From the NCBI GenBank assembly GCA_964516305.1, contig CAZEZH010000001.1, forward strand, positions 1-64,000: a DNA stretch of 64,000 nt. The letters are read 5' to 3'. Position 1 is the stretch's first letter. Each line of letters opens with the position of its first letter. The DNA is from Lamprobacter sp964516305 (GTDB taxonomy: Bacteria > Pseudomonadota > Gammaproteobacteria > Chromatiales > Chromatiaceae). The position numbers and the translations under genes are program-made. Below, piece after piece: positions 42,093-50,395 of the stretch. Under the pieces are notes generated by a model, which did not search any database, was not told where the DNA came from, and worked only from the letters and a program-made list of their open reading frames with translations.

Positions 42093-43061
42093 TCAATCCG
42101 ATGAGGGCGATGAAGAAGCACCTGGTGCCATCTGTGGCTGATAGTACCCAGGTGCTGCTGGCGCCGGATAACGTCCGTAGGGGCGGCCGTAAGGCATCGC
42201 GGGCGGCGCTGGCGGAGCAGCTTGCCAAGGCGCAGGCTGCCATGGCGTAGGCTGCATGCGCCGGGTCGCCTCCCAGCGCTGGCGCGCTATTTCCTCAGCT
42301 TGGCGCCTGCGTTCTGCATAGAATGCGTCGAGTTGAGCACGTCGCATCGCAGCCGGGTCGCCCTCGCTTGCGGCCTTTTCGTTAGCATTAGACGGATCCG
42401 TTGACTTGGCTGGCGTTGCATCAGCAGAGTCTGTGGCAGCTGTTGTCGGCGCCTTGGCCGTCTCTAACTGCGCAGCCTGCTTGGCCCTCGGTTTTGATGC
42501 CGGCGCTGGCGTTGATGCCGCTGTCGGGCCCGCTGTTGAGGCCGCTGGCGCCCCAGCCGGCGGCACCTCGACCTTCGACGCCGGCTGCTTGGCCATGACC
42601 GCACGCGCGAAGGCCTCCGCCTCTTGCTTGCTGACGTCAGGCGCATCCGCGGCCGGTGCGCTGGTGGCATCTGCCACCTCGGGCTTTGCACTTAGCGACT
42701 TAGAAGCGGTCTCCGCTAGCTGTTTCTGCGCCGGTTCAAACTGGGCGGCACTGCCTGCCACGCTGGCTGTTTCACTTGTTCCATCACTGGCGCCCTCAGT
42801 GGTTCCCGCAGTGGCTCCCTCACTGGACGTTGGCGCTGCAGCGACAGGGGCTTCGCCGTCACCATTGCCCAGAGTGAACGGAACCATTGCCTCTCCGGAC
42901 TTACGCTCTAGCGAGCCGAGATAAAGAAATCCAAAAAGCAGCACAAGACTCCAAAGAACCAGCTTCGGCAAGAAGCCCATCCGAGGCTTCGGTTGCTCCT
43001 GCGCCTTGCCTGGGGTCTGCTCAGCGTCTTGCACTGGGGTTTGCTCCTGGTCATCAGCCAT
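42093..43061 (-). CDS. Membrane-anchored Ala/Pro-rich protein of unknown function
   Basis: A 322-residue protein: a charged cytoplasmic start, one helix (LPKLVLWSLVLLFGFLYLG), then about 200 residues of low-complexity Ala, Ser, Thr and Pro that look disordered. Next comes a basic helical block (MRRAQLDAFYAERRRQAEEIARQRW) and a Pro/Tyr/Gln-rich tail with repeated PWQ and PYGR-PYGRYP units. I recognise no family. The layout suggests a tether that reaches across the periplasm to an envelope partner. It is 63 bases downstream of the MTI phosphorylase gene on the same strand. The start lacks rivals. Confidence 0.7.
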   Translation of the reverse strand: MADDQEQTPVQDAEQTPGKAQEQPKPRMGFLPKLVLWSLVLLFGFLYLGSLERKSGEAMVPFTLGNGDGEAPVAAAPTSSEGATAGTTEGASDGTSETASVAGSAAQFEPAQKQLAETASKSLSAKPEVADATSAPAADAPDVSKQEAEAFARAVMAKQPASKVEVPPAGAPAASTAGPTAASTPAPASKPRAKQAAQLETAKAPTTAATDSADATPAKSTDPSNANEKAASEGDPAAMRRAQLDAFYAERRRQAEEIARQRWEATRRMQPTPWQPAPWQAAPPAPPAMPYGRPYGRYPAPAAPGYYQPQMAPGASSSPSSD

Positions 43062-43124
43062 GGTCGTTTCTCCGCGAGTTGTCTTTGTGGTTGGTTGTGG
43101 GGGTCATCATTAACCGGGGCCATT

Positions 43125-43880
43125 TCAGCCGAGTGACGCAGCGCGCTGCTCAGCAAGCACCACTAGTAGGCGCCCAATCGCATCGGCGCTGCGCTCGATC
43201 TGTCCGTTGATTGCGTCCATGGTGATCGCCTCGTCACTGAGGCCAGCGCCCCAATTGACCACGAACGCCAATGTCGCGTAATTAATGTCGCGCTCGCGGG
43301 CGAGCGCAGCCTCCGGCATCGCTGTCATGCCGACCAAATCGCAGCCGTCGCGCGCCATACGGCGCACCTCAGCGGCAGTCTCAAGCCGGGGTCCTTGGCT
43401 GACCCCATAGGTTCCACCATCCCGCAACGCAATCCCAGTGCCACCCGCCGCAGCGAGGAGTTGTTGCCTGAGGGCCTGGCTATAGGGCTCGGTAAAATCG
43501 ACGTGGCAAACGCCATCGGCATCGTCGTCGTAGAAGCTATGCACCCGACCATAGCTGTAGTCGATGAGCTGATCGGGCACACAAAGGGTTCCTGGCGGGC
43601 AGGCCGGATGGATGCCACCGACAGCGCCCAACGCGACCACCGCCGAGCACCCAGCATCCGCCAAGGCTTGGATATTCGCGCGATAATTGATGCGGTGCGG
43701 TGCCAGGTGGTGCTCTGCTCCATGGCGCGCCAAGAAGCAGACCGGCTGTCCATTGAGGAGCCCACGGATCAGGGGCGCTGAGGTTGTCCCGTAACGGGTT
43801 TCAACAGGCTGACTGTCCTGTATCTCCAGGCCTGGAAAGGTGCCGAAGCCAGAACCGCCGATGATCGCGAACGCAGACAT
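43125..43880 (-). CDS. S-methyl-5'-thioinosine phosphorylase
   Basis: A 251-residue member of the MTAP/purine nucleoside phosphorylase II family. It shows FAIIGGSGF at the N-terminus (phosphate binding), FLARHGAEHHLAPHRINYRANI, GAVGGIHP and VGMTAMPEAALARE. The MTAMPEA motif and the context with nagZ, as next to the Pseudomonas aeruginosa enzyme, favour methylthioinosine over methylthioadenosine as substrate. The product hypoxanthine can feed hpt, two genes upstream. The ATG at 43880 has AGGAG upstream; a GTG three codons earlier is less likely. Confidence 0.9.
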   Translation of the reverse strand: MSAFAIIGGSGFGTFPGLEIQDSQPVETRYGTTSAPLIRGLLNGQPVCFLARHGAEHHLAPHRINYRANIQALADAGCSAVVALGAVGGIHPACPPGTLCVPDQLIDYSYGRVHSFYDDDADGVCHVDFTEPYSQALRQQLLAAAGGTGIALRDGGTYGVSQGPRLETAAEVRRMARDGCDLVGMTAMPEAALARERDINYATLAFVVNWGAGLSDEAITMDAINGQIERSADAIGRLLVVLAEQRAASLG

Positions 43881-44040
43881 GGATGCCACTCCTGAAACTC
43901 AGGGGTGACATTGTACTGGACCTGGGCAATGCTTGAACACTTGCAGAACCCGTCGCGAAACGTCGATTCACACGCTCAGATTAAAACAGGCCTCACCCTG
44001 CATCCTAGCGATGCCAGTCTGACTGAATTTGTGGCCCTGC

Positions 44041-44083
44041 CCCAGCCCATTGAGCCAATGGGCTGGGGGCTGGGGGCTGGGGG
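44041..44083. repeat. Hairpin plus G-rich 8-bp tandem repeat (potential G-quadruplex)
   Basis: CCCAGCCCATT (44041-44051) and AATGGGCTGGG (44057-44067) form a perfect 11-bp stem with a 5-base loop. Overlapping its right arm is a tandem repeat of GCTGGGGG that gives four plus-strand runs of three to five G separated by CT (44060-44083), the composition of a G-quadruplex. It lies directly after the stop of the minus-strand hemerythrin gene. Confidence 0.85.
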
Positions 44084-44097
44084 CTAACAGCTGAGGG

Positions 44098-44541
44098 CTA
44101 GACCCGCTGCTCGGCAAAGATCCCGATCTCGAGCAATTTCGGAAACAGCACCTGCTCTTCCCGGTCGATCCGGTAGGCCAACATATCGAAGATCTCGTGC
44201 GTTTCCTCCAAGAACTCATCACTAAAATTGAAGTCGCAGTTCTTCAACCAGCGCTTGTGATACTCGTCGAAGGAACGACGAAGCGGCTTCTCACCGCTGA
44301 TAAATCCCCAAGCGATCGACTTGACCTTGGGGTCTTCGTGAATCAGCAGATTGGGATAGAGCTGTTTGTCTTCCTCAGACAAATGAAGCTTGACCTTCTT
44401 TGCGAGATCGCAGAGCAACTGATAGGCAGTCTTGGCGTTGGGCCTGATCTTGAGTTGCTCGGGCGCCATAAGCAGCCGGAGATCATCGATCATCTGGCGC
44501 AGTTCAGTATGACTACTACGGTAGCCGTCGAGTGTCTGCAT
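44098..44541 (-). CDS. Hemerythrin-domain protein (second of two)
   Basis: A 147-residue helical protein of the hemerythrin HHE type. Likely di-iron ligands sit in SHTELRQMI (first helix), KLHLSEEDKQLYPNLL (second), DEYHKRW, and REEQVLFPKLLE near the end. GAGGAGG precedes the ATG. It lies between hpt and the MTI phosphorylase gene, inside an otherwise purine-salvage group, and shares length and helix order with the protein at 13402-13848. An oxygen, nitric oxide or iron-sulfur repair role is possible, but the sequence does not decide. Confidence 0.82.
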   Translation of the reverse strand: MQTLDGYRSSHTELRQMIDDLRLLMAPEQLKIRPNAKTAYQLLCDLAKKVKLHLSEEDKQLYPNLLIHEDPKVKSIAWGFISGEKPLRRSFDEYHKRWLKNCDFNFSDEFLEETHEIFDMLAYRIDREEQVLFPKLLEIGIFAEQRV

Positions 44542-44661
44542 CACCGTCCTCCTCGGATTGAATCGCTTAGGAGGGGTTTAGCTCATCGACCGCCAATTGT
44601 CAAAAAGCCCTTAATTATATTAGCTTTTTACCAAGCTGGCTAAGACAGCCCAGAACCGCCG

Positions 44662-45222
44662 TCAGACGTCAACCGGATTGGCAGCCAGGATGCAGTCTGC
44701 ATTGCGGAAGTAGCTCTTATAGTCGAGCCCAAAGCCCATCACGTATCGATCCGGAACCAGCAGGCCGACGATGTCGGGTCGATAATCGCAGTCGCGCTCG
44801 CGCTCCTTCTCGACCAACACCGCACTGACAACGGATGCCGCACCGTCTTCGCGGCAGGCCTTGACGATCGCCTCCATCGTCAGCCCTTCATCGAAGATGT
44901 CATCGACCACCAGCACATGCTCACCACGCACTGCAGCAGTGGGTCGGTGGCGCCATTCGATCTCGCCACCCCGGGTGCCACCGCGATAACGCGTGGCATG
45001 CACATAATCGAGCCGCAGGGCAAATTCCAGCCGCGGCAGCAGCAAGCCGGTCGCGACGATACCCCCCGTCATCACTGCAAGCACCACCGGATCCTTATCG
45101 GCGAGCATGGCACTGATGCCATCGCGCATCCGCTGCAGCGCTGCCTCAACCTCTGCTGCAGAGAGAAGGCATTCAGTGCGCCCAGCGATCGCCTGGTATT
45201 GCTCTGGGGTCATCTTGTTCAT
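44662..45222 (-). CDS. hpt: Hypoxanthine-guanine phosphoribosyltransferase
   Basis: A 186-residue enzyme that converts hypoxanthine or guanine with PRPP to IMP or GMP. The PRPP-binding motif VLVVDDIFDEGLTMEAI is clear, as are LAVMTGGIVATG, YRGGTRGGEIEWRH and the C-terminal DRYVMGFGLDYKSYFRN. AGGAG precedes the start. It is between nagZ and the hemerythrin and MTI phosphorylase genes; hypoxanthine released by MTI phosphorylase is its natural substrate, so the grouping makes metabolic sense. Confidence 0.95.
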   Translation of the reverse strand: MNKMTPEQYQAIAGRTECLLSAAEVEAALQRMRDGISAMLADKDPVVLAVMTGGIVATGLLLPRLEFALRLDYVHATRYRGGTRGGEIEWRHRPTAAVRGEHVLVVDDIFDEGLTMEAIVKACREDGAASVVSAVLVEKERERDCDYRPDIVGLLVPDRYVMGFGLDYKSYFRNADCILAANPVDV

Positions 45223-45390
45223 CGATTATCTCCTGTAGGGATGAGAACATCGCCGCGACCGCTAAGCGCTCAGCAACGCATCGGCGCTAGCCGCAGGCCG
45301 TCAGTCGGTGACAACGACAGGGCTCTGCAGCGGCCTCAGTCAGGCGGTTGGACAGACCGTTGCACAGACAGAGGGGCTCGGTCACTCGGC

Positions 45391-46440
45391 TCAGGCCTGC
45401 AGCCGATCGATCGCCCTCATCGCGGCCTGCCGACGTTCAGAGTTATTGAGATCCGGTCCAGGTCGGGCCCTTAAGCGCTGCAAACGCAGCGCTGACTCGG
45501 GCAGAGACCAATCCGCCACAGCCTCGATCACGGCCACGGCGGCATCGCGATTGTTACAGATCAGGGCTAGGTCACAGCCCGCCTGCAGAGCGGCAAGGGC
45601 CCGAGCCGCAGGGGTACCAGCAACGCCGGCCCCCGCCATGTTGAGATCGTCGCTAATGATTGCGCCATCAAAGCGCAGGCGGCCACGGAGCAGTTCGCGC
45701 AGCCAAAACCTTGAGAAGCCTGCCGGCTCGGGGTCGATCGCAGCGTAGCGCACATGCGCCGGCATCACCGCCTCAAGCCCTTGCGCAATCAGCCGACGAA
45801 ACGGTAACAGATCACAGTGCTCAAGCGCATTGAGTGACCGATGGTCCTCGGGCAGTTCTAGATGCGAATCGGCAACAACACCACCATGGCCAGGAAAATG
45901 CTTACCACAGCCCGCCATGCCCGCGCTGTGGACACCTTCCAACCAGGCCGTTGCGAGGGTCGCAACCGCCTCTGGCGCGGTCGCGAAGGCGCGATCACCA
46001 ATGACGTGACTGACGCCTTGCTCAACATCGAGCACGGGGGCGAAGCTGAAATCGACGCCCAGCAGCCGCAGCTCCGCCGCCATCAGCCAGCCAATCGCCC
46101 GGGTCGCCTCGAGTGCCCTGCGCTCATCCTGCGCGTAGAGGGCCCCGAACAGCGCCGCCGCGGGCAACCGGGTGAGACCGTCGCAGAAGCGCTGAACCCG
46201 CCCGCCCTCTTGATCGACCGCGATCAATACGCGTCGCTGGTCGGCCTCAAGAATCGACCTGGTCAGCGCAGCAAGCTGTTCCGGCTCAACAAAGTTGCGC
46301 CGGAACAGGATCACGCCCCCAACCGCCGGATGGCGCAGCAGCTCGCGCTCTTCGGCGCTCAGCTCGGTCCCTTCTAGATCGAGCATCACCGGCCCGAGGG
46401 GCCGTTGGCCGGGCAGCTGACCGCTATCTGTCCCCATCAT
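45391..46440 (-). CDS. nagZ: Beta-N-acetylhexosaminidase NagZ
   Basis: A 349-residue cytoplasmic glycoside hydrolase family 3 enzyme that removes GlcNAc from muropeptides during peptidoglycan recycling. The family motif KHFPGHGGVVADSH contains the catalytic loop His and Asp; AVDQEGGRVQRF and the nucleophile region AIISDDLNMAG are also present. It starts the minus-strand group nagZ-hpt-hemerythrin-MTI phosphorylase, though the 168-base gap to hpt allows a separate promoter. murU at 25803 belongs to the same recycling pathway. Confidence 0.95.
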   Translation of the reverse strand: MMGTDSGQLPGQRPLGPVMLDLEGTELSAEERELLRHPAVGGVILFRRNFVEPEQLAALTRSILEADQRRVLIAVDQEGGRVQRFCDGLTRLPAAALFGALYAQDERRALEATRAIGWLMAAELRLLGVDFSFAPVLDVEQGVSHVIGDRAFATAPEAVATLATAWLEGVHSAGMAGCGKHFPGHGGVVADSHLELPEDHRSLNALEHCDLLPFRRLIAQGLEAVMPAHVRYAAIDPEPAGFSRFWLRELLRGRLRFDGAIISDDLNMAGAGVAGTPAARALAALQAGCDLALICNNRDAAVAVIEAVADWSLPESALRLQRLRARPGPDLNNSERRQAAMRAIDRLQA

Positions 46441-46566
46441 TAACCTGCTCCGAATCTCAGCACTGGCGTTTCATCGTTGACCATCTGAATCATACCGCCC
46501 GCGCCTCATCTTTGTTGCCCAGCAACCAACCCCACGAGACTCACCCCCTCACCCCTCACGACCGCT

Positions 46567-47364
46567 TCAACTCCGCGACCCGCGCACATCGAGTCGATCG
46601 CGCAGGCGGTCACCGGCAAGATTGACCGCAAGTACCACCAGCAGCAGGGCTAAGCCTGGCGCGAGCACCAGGTGGGGTGAGACCAGCATATAGGCGACAC
46701 CATCGCGGATCATGCTGCCCCAGGACGCTGCCGGCGGCTGGATACCCAAACCCAAAAACGAGAGCCCGGCCTCGGCAACCACCACCGAGGCGATGCCGAA
46801 GGTTGCCTCAACGATGAGCGGCGCCGCCGTCAGCGGCAGTAGATGACGGATCAGGATTCGGTGCGGCGGCACGGCCAGGGCGCGGGCTGCAAGCACATGA
46901 TCCCGACCACGCAGCGACAGGACCTGCGCCCGCGTCAGGCGGGCGTAGCCAACCCACCCGACCGCGGCCAAGGCGATGATCAGGTTACCTAGGCCCGGCC
47001 CCAACACCCCGGCCAGCGCGATCGCCAGCAAGATGCCGGGAAAGGCGAGAAAGACATCGATCAACCGAACCGTCGCCAGATCCAGCCAGCCTCCGGCAAA
47101 GCCCGCAATGCCACCAACCAGCACCCCGAGCACCAGCGACGCCGATACGACCCCGACAGCGACCAAAAACGAGGTCCGCGAGCCGACGATCAGGCGATCG
47201 AGCACCGAGCGCCCGAGATCATCGGTGCCCAAGGGTTGGAGTAGGCTGGGCCCTTGAAGGATCTGCGGCAGATCGATCTGATTCGGCGCCAGCGGCAGGG
47301 ACGGCCCGATCAACGCCGCCAGTGCCCAGAGCAAGAGGATGCCGACCGGCAGGACCCGACGCAT
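46567..47364 (-). CDS. Oligopeptide/nickel-type ABC permease (DppC-like)
   Basis: A 265-residue inner-membrane permease: helix 1 (VGILLLWALAALIGPSLPL), GTDDLGRSVLDRLIVGSRTS typical of DppC/OppC, then four to five helices with the EAA-type cytoplasmic loop (AARALAVPPHRILIRHLLPLTAAPLIVEATFG). It pairs with the DppB-like permease three bases upstream. No ATPase or binding protein adjoins, but an oligopeptide-binding lipoprotein is encoded at 59645-61252 and could belong to it. Confidence 0.92.
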   Translation of the reverse strand: MRRVLPVGILLLWALAALIGPSLPLAPNQIDLPQILQGPSLLQPLGTDDLGRSVLDRLIVGSRTSFLVAVGVVSASLVLGVLVGGIAGFAGGWLDLATVRLIDVFLAFPGILLAIALAGVLGPGLGNLIIALAAVGWVGYARLTRAQVLSLRGRDHVLAARALAVPPHRILIRHLLPLTAAPLIVEATFGIASVVVAEAGLSFLGLGIQPPAASWGSMIRDGVAYMLVSPHLVLAPGLALLLVVLAVNLAGDRLRDRLDVRGSRS

Positions 47365-47367
47365 GGC

Positions 47368-48288
47368 TCAACGGACGCTCACGCGGGGATCAATAGCCGC
47401 ATAGGCCAGGTCGGTCGCCGTGTTCACCAGGACATAGAGCGCCGCGATCAGTAGCACTGCCCCTTGCACCACCGGGAAATCCCGGGCCTGGATGGCCTCG
47501 ACCATCAGGCTGCCAATCCCAGGCCAGGCAAAGATGGTCTCAGTGATCACTGCACCTGCAAGCAAGGCGCCCAGCTGAAGACCGATTAAGGTCAGCACAG
47601 GCAACCAGGCATTACGCAACGCGTGACGCCGCAGCACGGCGCCTTCCGACAAGCCCTTGGCCCGCGCCGTGCGAATATAGCCATCAGCCAAGACCTCGAG
47701 CAAGCTATTGCGCACCATGCGCGCAAGCACCGCGGCGAGCGCTGTCCCGAGCGTGATAGCGGGCAGGATCAGGCTAACCGGGTGTTGCATGCCACTGACC
47801 GGAGTCCAGCCGAGCCAGAGCGAAAAGACCAGGATCAGCATCGGTCCAAGCCAGAAGTTTGGTACCGCAACGCCAAGCAGCGAAAAGCCCATCGCCAAGC
47901 TATCTAACAGCCGGTGCTGATAGCGCGCCGCAAGCACGCCGAGCGGGATCGCAAGCGCAAGCGCAAGGATCAGCGAGGTACTCGCCAGGAGCAAGGTCGG
48001 CGGCAGCCTTTCCGCGAGAATGCTCGCCACGGGGCGCTGCTCGCGCAGCGAATCGCCGAGATCGAGCTGCGTCAGACCAGCGAGATAATCAAGGTACTGC
48101 TGCCAAAGCGGCGCATCCAGTCCTAACGCAGAACGCAGTGCCGCTCGATCCGCAGCACGGGCGGTTTCGCCGAGCATGGCATCAACCGGATCACCGGGAA
48201 CAAGATGGATCAATAGGAAGACCAGCGTGCAGGCGCCGAGCATCACCAAGAACGCAGCACTCAAGCGCACAGCGACCAGCCGAAACAT
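47368..48288 (-). CDS. Oligopeptide/nickel-type ABC permease (DppB-like)
   Basis: A 306-residue inner-membrane permease. The start MFRLVAVRLSAAFLVMLGACTLVFLLIHLVPGDPV is the classic DppB/OppB N-terminus with the HLVPGDP motif; the EAA loop is RTARAKGLSEGAVLRRHALRNA, and the end reads ALYVLVNTATDLAYAAIDPR. It is three bases upstream of the DppC-like gene and ten bases downstream of the L,D-transpeptidase gene, so a common transcript is likely. Uptake of murein or other peptides is plausible; the ligand is unknown. Confidence 0.93.
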   Translation of the reverse strand: MFRLVAVRLSAAFLVMLGACTLVFLLIHLVPGDPVDAMLGETARAADRAALRSALGLDAPLWQQYLDYLAGLTQLDLGDSLREQRPVASILAERLPPTLLLASTSLILALALAIPLGVLAARYQHRLLDSLAMGFSLLGVAVPNFWLGPMLILVFSLWLGWTPVSGMQHPVSLILPAITLGTALAAVLARMVRNSLLEVLADGYIRTARAKGLSEGAVLRRHALRNAWLPVLTLIGLQLGALLAGAVITETIFAWPGIGSLMVEAIQARDFPVVQGAVLLIAALYVLVNTATDLAYAAIDPRVSVR

Positions 48289-48298
48289 CGGAGTCCAA

Positions 48299-48799
48299 TC
48301 AGTCGATTAGCACTGGACAGCCCATCGGCGCCCAGTCGCAGAGTCTAATCACATCGGTGTTGCGCATCCGAATGCAGCCATGCGAGCGCGGTACCCCCAT
48401 CGGCTCGGTATCCGGACAGCCATGAATATAGACATAGCGACGCAGGGTATCGACCGGACCGCCGCGGTTGCGTCCAGATTCGCATCCGGTGAGCCAGAGG
48501 ATTCGGCTCAGGATCCAGTCGCGCTCCGGTGCCGCGGCGCCTAGGGCGGCCGAATAGACCTCGCCCGTCCAGCGCCGCCCCCGAAACACCGCACCCACCG
48601 GACAGCCTGCACCAATCTTGACCCGAATACGATGCCACCCACGCGGCGTACAACCGCTCCCATTGACCTCGCCAGGACCGCGCAACCCGGTCGATACGGC
48701 ATTGGTCTCGACCAGTTCATCGTCCTGAAACAGCATCAATTGCTGCCGCTCGAGACTGACACGGATGCTCAGTCGAACAGCTACGTTAGCGGTCGTCAC
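48299..48799 (-). CDS. L,D-transpeptidase (ErfK/YbiS/YhnG domain)
   Basis: A protein of about 166 residues with the L,D-transpeptidase fold: IRVSLERQQLMLFQDDELV at the start and the catalytic block VYIHGCPDTE followed by PRSHGCIRM, whose Cys is the nucleophile. The family cross-links peptidoglycan or attaches proteins to it. I see no signal peptide, which is unusual but known in short family members. A GTG at 48799 gives the family-typical start; open frame continues to 48922 but would overlap fur. It lies 13 bases after fur and ten before the DppB-like gene. Confidence 0.85.
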   Translation of the reverse strand: MTTANVAVRLSIRVSLERQQLMLFQDDELVETNAVSTGLRGPGEVNGSGCTPRGWHRIRVKIGAGCPVGAVFRGRRWTGEVYSAALGAAAPERDWILSRILWLTGCESGRNRGGPVDTLRRYVYIHGCPDTEPMGVPRSHGCIRMRNTDVIRLCDWAPMGCPVLID

Positions 48800-48812
48800 G
48801 AGCCGCCAGGAG

Positions 48813-49274
48813 TCACGAGCCCCGCTTGCGCGCATTGCGCCGGGGACAATCATCGCCCTGGAGGCAATCGCCATAGATGACCAGTGCGTGATCGACGATC
48901 TTGAATTGGTTCTGCTCGGCAATCGCCCGCTGCCGGTCCTCGATCACCTGGTCGAAGAACTCCACCACGGCCCCGCACTTGACGCAGACCAGATGATCGT
49001 GATGGCCGCCGCGGTTGAGTTCGAATACCGACTGGCCGCCCTCAAAGTGGTGGCGGACTACCAAGCCGGCGCCCTCAAACTGAGTCAACACCCGATACAC
49101 CGTCGCGAGTCCGATCTCCTCATCGGCAGCCAGAAGTTCTTTGTAGACCTCCTCAGCACTGAGATGCCGCTGCTCGCTGGTTTCGAGAATATGCAGGATC
49201 TTCAGCCTTGGCACGGTCACCTTAAGCCCAGCCTGCTTGATCTGGCGCTGGTTCTCCATCGGCTTCTTATCCAT
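48813..49274 (-). CDS. fur: Ferric uptake regulator Fur
   Basis: A 153-residue Fe(II)-dependent repressor. The DNA-binding domain (LKVTVPRLKILHILE, EIGLATVYRVLTQFEGAGLV) is followed by the metal sites HHFEGGQSVFEL, the zinc-binding HHDHLVCVKCG and VEFFD. A second pair of Cys occurs near the C-terminus (GDCLQGDDC). Divergence from bamE is the conserved gammaproteobacterial order. The intergenic region (49275-49373) must hold both promoters; I see no clear Fur box in it. Confidence 0.96.
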   Translation of the reverse strand: MDKKPMENQRQIKQAGLKVTVPRLKILHILETSEQRHLSAEEVYKELLAADEEIGLATVYRVLTQFEGAGLVVRHHFEGGQSVFELNRGGHHDHLVCVKCGAVVEFFDQVIEDRQRAIAEQNQFKIVDHALVIYGDCLQGDDCPRRNARKRGS

Positions 49275-49373
49275 CGTCCCGTGGTGCGCTTAACGTCTGT
49301 TCGAGAAACTGATGCCGTTTGCTCATGTGCGGTACCATCTGTGTCTGTTCCATCCCTGCTTTATAACAGATTG

Positions 49374-49874
49374 ATGCAAAGGCTTGTCATTCTTAGCACG
49401 ATCCTGATCCTCGCAACGGTGCTCAGCACGAGTGGCTGCGCGCGCGGCAAGAAACAGGAGACTCGACCGAGCGGCTCCATGCTCTCGAACCTGCCCTTCG
49501 TCTACAAAATGACGGTCCAGCAAGGCAATATCATTAACGAGCGCATGGTGAATCAAGTCCAGTTGGGCATGAATCGCGAGCAGGTGCGCTTCTTGCTTGG
49601 AACGCCGCTGCTGACGGACATGTTTCACACCAACCGCTGGGACTACATCTACACCATTCGCCGCGGACATCAGCCGATGGAGACCAAGCGGCTGACGCTC
49701 TGGTTTGAGGAAGAACAGCTCGTGAGCATCGAAGGCTTTGCCCAGCCTGATCCGGCGGCGGCCCTTGCGGCACTGGAAGAAGAGACCGTCGTGGTCGAGG
49801 TGCCGGACTGGAGCGACGACCGCGGCATCATCACTCGGACCCTTAACGCTGTCGGCGTCGAAACCAAGGACTGA
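49374..49874 (+). CDS. bamE: Outer-membrane assembly lipoprotein BamE
   Basis: A 166-residue lipoprotein of the BAM complex. A signal peptide (VILSTILILATVLSTSG) ends at Cys22, the lipidated residue. The SmpA/OmlA domain has LPFVYKMTVQQGNIINERMVNQVQLGM, QVRFLLGTPLLTDMFHTNRWDYIY and LTLWFEEEQLVSIEG. A tail of about 35 residues beyond the usual fold is acidic. It is divergent from fur, as usual. The ATG at 49374 has no strong ribosome site, but the signal peptide fixes it. Confidence 0.95.
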   Translation: MQRLVILSTILILATVLSTSGCARGKKQETRPSGSMLSNLPFVYKMTVQQGNIINERMVNQVQLGMNREQVRFLLGTPLLTDMFHTNRWDYIYTIRRGHQPMETKRLTLWFEEEQLVSIEGFAQPDPAAALAALEEETVVVEVPDWSDDRGIITRTLNAVGVETKD

Positions 49875-50062
49875 CTGCGCTGACGAGCGCGCGGCGAAGG
49901 CGTCAATCATCGAGGTTGTGCAACGGGCAGTGAGGTCGAATCAAGACTTAGTCCGCCGATCTTCACTCCGTTGAGCCAACCTGTAAGCCTACCCCAGCCA
50001 GCGTCAAACGGCAGCGACCCTGGCCACAGGCGGTGTCGCCCAAACCGATGAGCGTCTGTCTC

Positions 50063-50395
50063 TCAGGCGCCCTCGGCTTGCTTTGCCTCAGTTGCAGCCG
50101 CGTCAGCCTTAGCGCCGGTTGCACGCTGCTTACGCGCCTGCTTTGGGTCGGCGATCAGTGGCGGATAGATCTCAACCCGATCACCGCTCGCGAGCACCTG
50201 GTCGAGCTTGGCCAGCTTGCCAAAAATACCAACCTTATTGACACCAAGATCGATCTCGGGAAACCGAGATAGGATGCCGGAGCGCTCGACCGCATCAGCC
50301 AGGGTCATCCCAGACTGCCCTGTAACTGGTATCAGTGCCTGCGCGCGCTCGCGCGCGTAGGCGACTTCGACGTTGAGGGTCTGCTCAGTCACCAT
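50063..50395 (-). CDS. rnfH: RnfH family protein
   Basis: A 110-residue ubiquitin-like beta-grasp protein (COG2914). Family marks are VEVAYARERAQALIPVTGQSGMTLADAVERSGI, VGIFGKLAKLDQVLASGDRVEIYPPL and a C-terminal DPKQARKQRA. A lysine/alanine-rich tail is longer than usual. Its function is unsettled despite the name and the association with ratA. The ATG at 50395 is preceded by GAGG and overlaps the ratA 3' end by 11 bases. The ratA-rnfH pair next to bamE and fur is a conserved order. Confidence 0.92.
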   Translation of the reverse strand: MVTEQTLNVEVAYARERAQALIPVTGQSGMTLADAVERSGILSRFPEIDLGVNKVGIFGKLAKLDQVLASGDRVEIYPPLIADPKQARKQRATGAKADAAATEAKQAEGA

